Below are positions 60,840 to 61,632 of a stretch of 61,632 nucleotides of DNA, piece by piece. The DNA is taken from positions 1-61,632 of the forward strand of contig CAKZXA010000012.1 of NCBI GenBank assembly GCA_937922045.1. Reading direction: 5' to 3'. Source of the stretch: an uncultured Acidimicrobiales bacterium (GTDB lineage: Bacteria > Actinomycetota > Acidimicrobiia > Acidimicrobiales > SZUA-35). Below the pieces are notes generated by a model, which was not told the origin of the DNA, ran no database searches, and saw only the letters and a list, made by a program, of their open reading frames with translations. Position 1 is the stretch's first letter, and the number at the start of each line of letters is the position of its first letter. Both the position numbers and the translations under genes were made by a program.

Positions 60840-61619
60840 GTGCAGAACGCACCGTCTTCAGCAGTACCCGACCAACCAGACTGGCTGGTCGACGAACCCT
60901 ATTCCGACGTTCCCGTCGGCACCCTTCGGTCGGGCAAGGAAGCCCAGATCGACGTGATCGAGCGCGTTGGCGACGATGGTCGCCGCTGCCTGCTGGCGGT
61001 TAAGCGCTACATCCCGCGCAAGGTCAACACCAAGGGACAGCTCGAAGCATCGGGCTTCGAGCGGGCCTCTGCCTTCCGCCACGACGTGGAGTATCGCGAA
61101 GGACGTCAGTTTCGTAAGTCGCGCGACCGTCGCGCCGTTGAGCTCATGTCTTCGTACGGCAAACGCCTGCTCCAAGACCGGTGGACGGGCCATGAGTTCG
61201 AGATCACCGAAAGGCTCTGGCGGGCCGGGGCCTGTGTTCCCTACCCGGTGAGTTATGACGACGATCTCTACGTACTCGAATACGTTGGCGATCGCGACCA
61301 GGCCGCTCCTCAGCTTGCCCAGGCTCGGCTTCAAGGCCAGGCGTTGGTCGCTGCTGCCGAGCAGATCGTGGATGGGCTTCACGCCATGACCCGATGCGGC
61401 GTGGCCCACGGCGACCTCAGCGCTTACAACCTCTTGTGGTGGGATGACCGAATCTGGTTCATCGACTTTCCCCAAGCCGTCGACCTCGCCGCCAACCCAC
61501 AAGGCATCAACTACTTACATCGAGACGTACTCAACATTTGTGGTTGGCTTCAGCGCCGCGGCCACGCAATCGACGCCGAGGCTCTGTTTGCTGAGCTTCT
61601 GGCATCTGGCTTCAGCTAG
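60840..61619 (+). CDS. RIO-type atypical protein kinase
   Basis: A 259-residue kinase from the GTG at 60840, which has GAGGAG 9 nt upstream; the frame is open to 60678 but without coding character. Landmarks are the P-loop-like GTLRSGKEAQ, the ATP-binding Lys in LAVKRYIPR, the catalytic loop VAHGDLSAYNLLWW and the metal-binding WFIDFPQAVD, which uses the DFPQ form typical of RIO kinases instead of DFG. Bacterial RIO-like kinases may phosphorylate protein or small-molecule targets, possibly linked to ribosome or RNA functions. The gene ends 13 nt before the window end. Confidence 0.88.
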   Translation: MQNAPSSAVPDQPDWLVDEPYSDVPVGTLRSGKEAQIDVIERVGDDGRRCLLAVKRYIPRKVNTKGQLEASGFERASAFRHDVEYREGRQFRKSRDRRAVELMSSYGKRLLQDRWTGHEFEITERLWRAGACVPYPVSYDDDLYVLEYVGDRDQAAPQLAQARLQGQALVAAAEQIVDGLHAMTRCGVAHGDLSAYNLLWWDDRIWFIDFPQAVDLAANPQGINYLHRDVLNICGWLQRRGHAIDAEALFAELLASGFS

Positions 61620-61632
61620 CTCGGGGTCGAGC

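Overview
The window is a high-GC (about 60 percent by eye) bacterial chromosome segment. Lipobox and Tat signal peptides, frequent GTG/TTG starts, Thr-rich linkers in secreted proteins, a DinB/mycothiol-type protein and RIO-kinase/ECF sigma content point to Actinomycetota. An Acidimicrobiia (Ilumatobacter-like) origin is my inference from gene style, not a database result. No phage structural genes, integrase, CRISPR array or complete rRNA/tRNA gene is visible.

Region by region. (1) 0-7.2 kb: a secreted M23 peptidase, divergent from a giant secreted protein with a Hint autoprocessing domain and a C-terminal toxin-like tip, then an alpha/beta hydrolase and a tiny exported peptide. (2) 7.2-19.9 kb: a complete L-rhamnose utilisation operon on the minus strand. 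It holds a DeoR regulator, an ABC importer, mutarotase, isomerase, kinase and a fused aldolase/lactaldehyde dehydrogenase. A phytanoyl-CoA-type dioxygenase and a TIM-barrel isomerase/epimerase are embedded in it. (3) 20-31.3 kb: aminotransferase, nitroreductase, Tat-exported FAD oxidase, a decayed aldo/keto reductase, a GH16 glycosidase, a heterodimeric ABC exporter with one degenerate ATP site, and a cytochrome b561-molybdopterin oxidoreductase fusion. (4) 31.6-38.5 kb: GNAT, a membrane protein, a probable selenoprotein, a decayed sigma factor, and secreted proteins including an LPMO-like protein whose first copper histidine is replaced by Asn. (5) 38.5-44.3 kb: a MocR regulator divergent from an aminotransferase, dihydropyrimidinase and methylmalonate-semialdehyde dehydrogenase, a partial reductive pyrimidine/beta-amino-acid route. 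(6) 44.6-57 kb: a membrane-anchored ECF sigma factor with an extracytoplasmic C-terminal domain, a DUF1800/DUF1501 pair, a sterol-desaturase-family enzyme, a YHYH lipoprotein, a PEP-utilising-type protein and a second GH16 protein. (7) 57-59.2 kb: three same-direction copies of a tRNA-Thr(GGU) 3' half that punctuate a MazEF module, an unknown two-gene module and a truncated FAD monooxygenase. (8) 59.2-61.6 kb: a mycothiol-dependent-isomerase-type protein, a HAD phosphatase and a RIO-type kinase.

The most striking observation is at 32981-33619 (minus). A lipid-anchored TlpA/thioredoxin-like protein reads through one in-frame TGA exactly where the first cysteine of the CxxC motif belongs, giving U-P-T-C. 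A perfect 8-bp hairpin with a GAA loop begins 8 nt after the TGA, as expected for a bacterial SECIS element. Second is the tRNA-fragment-punctuated small-gene array at 57-59 kb.
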